A DNA stretch of 11,936 nt, taken from the NCBI GenBank assembly GCA_905233595.1, contig CAJOFI010000023.1, positions 7,699 to 19,634 of the forward strand, given 5' to 3'. The notes beneath the pieces were generated by a model that saw nothing but the letters and a program-made list of their open reading frames with translations, had not been told where the DNA came from and did no database searches. The stretch is from an uncultured Oscillospiraceae bacterium (GTDB lineage: Bacteria; Bacillota; Clostridia; Oscillospirales; Oscillospiraceae). The position numbers were made by a program, and so were the translations under genes. Within the stretch, counting starts at the first letter, position 1, and each line of letters starts with the position of its first letter. This document shows, one piece after another, positions 11,327 to 11,936 of this stretch.

Positions 11327-11936
11327 ATGCTGTACGCAATCATTGGCGTTTTGGTCATCATTGCCGACCAATGGGTCAAGTTCTGGGTTCAGGGCAACAT
11401 CAACGCTGAATCCGTGGGTGAGCCCCTTATTCCCGGCATTCTGAGCCTTGTGAACCTTCATAACGACGGTGCCGCCTTCAGCTTTCTGAGCGGCGCCAAC
11501 GCCCGCATCCCCTTCATCGTGCTGACCGGCGTGTTCGTCGTCGCGGTCATCATCGCGCTCGCGACCCGCTTCATCTCCGGCCGTCTCGCGCGCTGGAGCA
11601 TCGTGCTGGTCGCCGCGGGCGGGCTGTCCAACTGCATCGACCGCGTGATCTACGGCTACGTGCAGGATATGTTCAAGACCGAGTTCATGAACTTCCCGGT
11701 TTTCAACCTCGCTGATGTGTTCATCACGGTCTTCTGCATCCTTTTCGTCCTCGCGATCCTCTTCGAGCGCGAGCGGGACGATGAGGACGACTATGACGAG
11801 GACGAGGAAGAAGAGGAAGAGGAAGAGGAGCGCGCCCGCCGCGCCGCGCGTCAGCGCCGCGCCGCCGGAAAGGCGGAGGCCAAGGCCAGCCGCAAAAAGC
11901 AGCGCGACTACGAGGACGACGAGTACGAGGAGTACA
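11327..11936 (+). CDS. lspA: Lipoprotein signal peptidase LspA (signal peptidase II), 3' end beyond window
   Basis: LspA is the membrane aspartyl protease that removes signal peptides from lipidated prolipoproteins. 203 codons are visible. There are four hydrophobic segments: about 3-21 with the conserved Asp14 (ADQWVK), 61-82, 90-104 and 131-146. Family motifs are NDGAAFSF (46-53), GGLSNCIDR (98-106), VQDMF with catalytic Asp114 and FNLADVF with catalytic Asp130. Typical family members end soon after the fourth helix, near 150-165 residues. Here the frame continues with a highly acidic run (about 147-170), a basic Arg/Ala/Lys segment (about 170-194) and another acidic run to the window edge. 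This tail would be cytoplasmic. AGGAG at 11316-11320 lies 6 nt upstream. It follows ileS, as in many bacteria, and is probably in the same transcript. Confidence 0.95.
   Translation, partial: MLYAIIGVLVIIADQWVKFWVQGNINAESVGEPLIPGILSLVNLHNDGAAFSFLSGANARIPFIVLTGVFVVAVIIALATRFISGRLARWSIVLVAAGGLSNCIDRVIYGYVQDMFKTEFMNFPVFNLADVFITVFCILFVLAILFERERDDEDDYDEDEEEEEEEEERARRAARQRRAAGKAEAKASRKKQRDYEDDEYEEY

Noticed and set aside
1..11936. CRISPR array, insertion sequence with transposase, tRNA or rRNA gene
   Set aside because: No regularly spaced direct repeats, transposase motifs, cloverleaf tRNA or rRNA-like stretches were seen; the repeats found are short and non-coding.

Overview
The window is GC-rich, Gram-positive-type DNA, most likely from a high-GC member of the Clostridia (Oscillospiraceae/Ruminococcaceae-like; this is inferred from gene content and codon use, not from a marker search). 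SepF, DivIVA, a Bacillota-style Hfq, an endonuclease-type MutL and the order yggS-sepF-divIVA-ileS-lspA all point there. Coding regions mostly use G/C-ending codons, so many long antisense frames are open by chance.

Left arm (1-2562). Two minus-strand genes run leftwards: miaB (tRNA methylthiotransferase), then mutS (mismatch recognition, cut by the window edge). A 107-bp MITE-like repeat with 27-bp imperfect terminal inverted repeats fills the gap between them and contains the miaB stop codon. Upstream of miaB, a compact region carries two overlapping divergent sigma-A-type promoters. It is followed by a pair of inverted REP-like palindromes that would lie in the mutL leader.

Centre (2570-6115). 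A plus-strand unit holds mutL, miaA (ATGA overlap with mutL), hfq and a small membrane-anchored protein resembling a shortened HlyD-type adaptor. As written, mutL and miaA are broken. Each has two frame junctions, all four shift the frame by +1, and three coincide with missing family sequence or a linker break. Each new frame begins inside a CCGWG pentamer. Either both genes are pseudogenes (loss of mismatch repair and of tRNA i6A37) or the sequence has a cluster of small assembly or sequencing deletions. All other genes read cleanly.

Intergenic block (6116-6384). About 270 bp with no gene: a 99-bp inverted repeat of the widespread TCATTCTGAG type, then an AT-rich stretch bracketed by a 9-bp inverted repeat.

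Right arm (6385-11936). yggS (PLP homeostasis), sepF and divIVA (division and polar scaffold), ileS (isoleucyl-tRNA synthetase) and lspA (signal peptidase II, cut by the window edge) are all on the plus strand. A near-consensus sigma-A promoter lies inside the 3' third of yggS and probably drives sepF onward. Stem-loops lie in the sepF-divIVA, divIVA-ileS and ileS-lspA gaps. LspA carries an unusual acidic-basic-acidic cytoplasmic tail.

I see no wholly new multi-gene system. The observations most worth following are the four patterned deletions in mutL and miaA, the promoter hidden in yggS, the repeat elements, the RRER rim of Hfq and the LspA tail.
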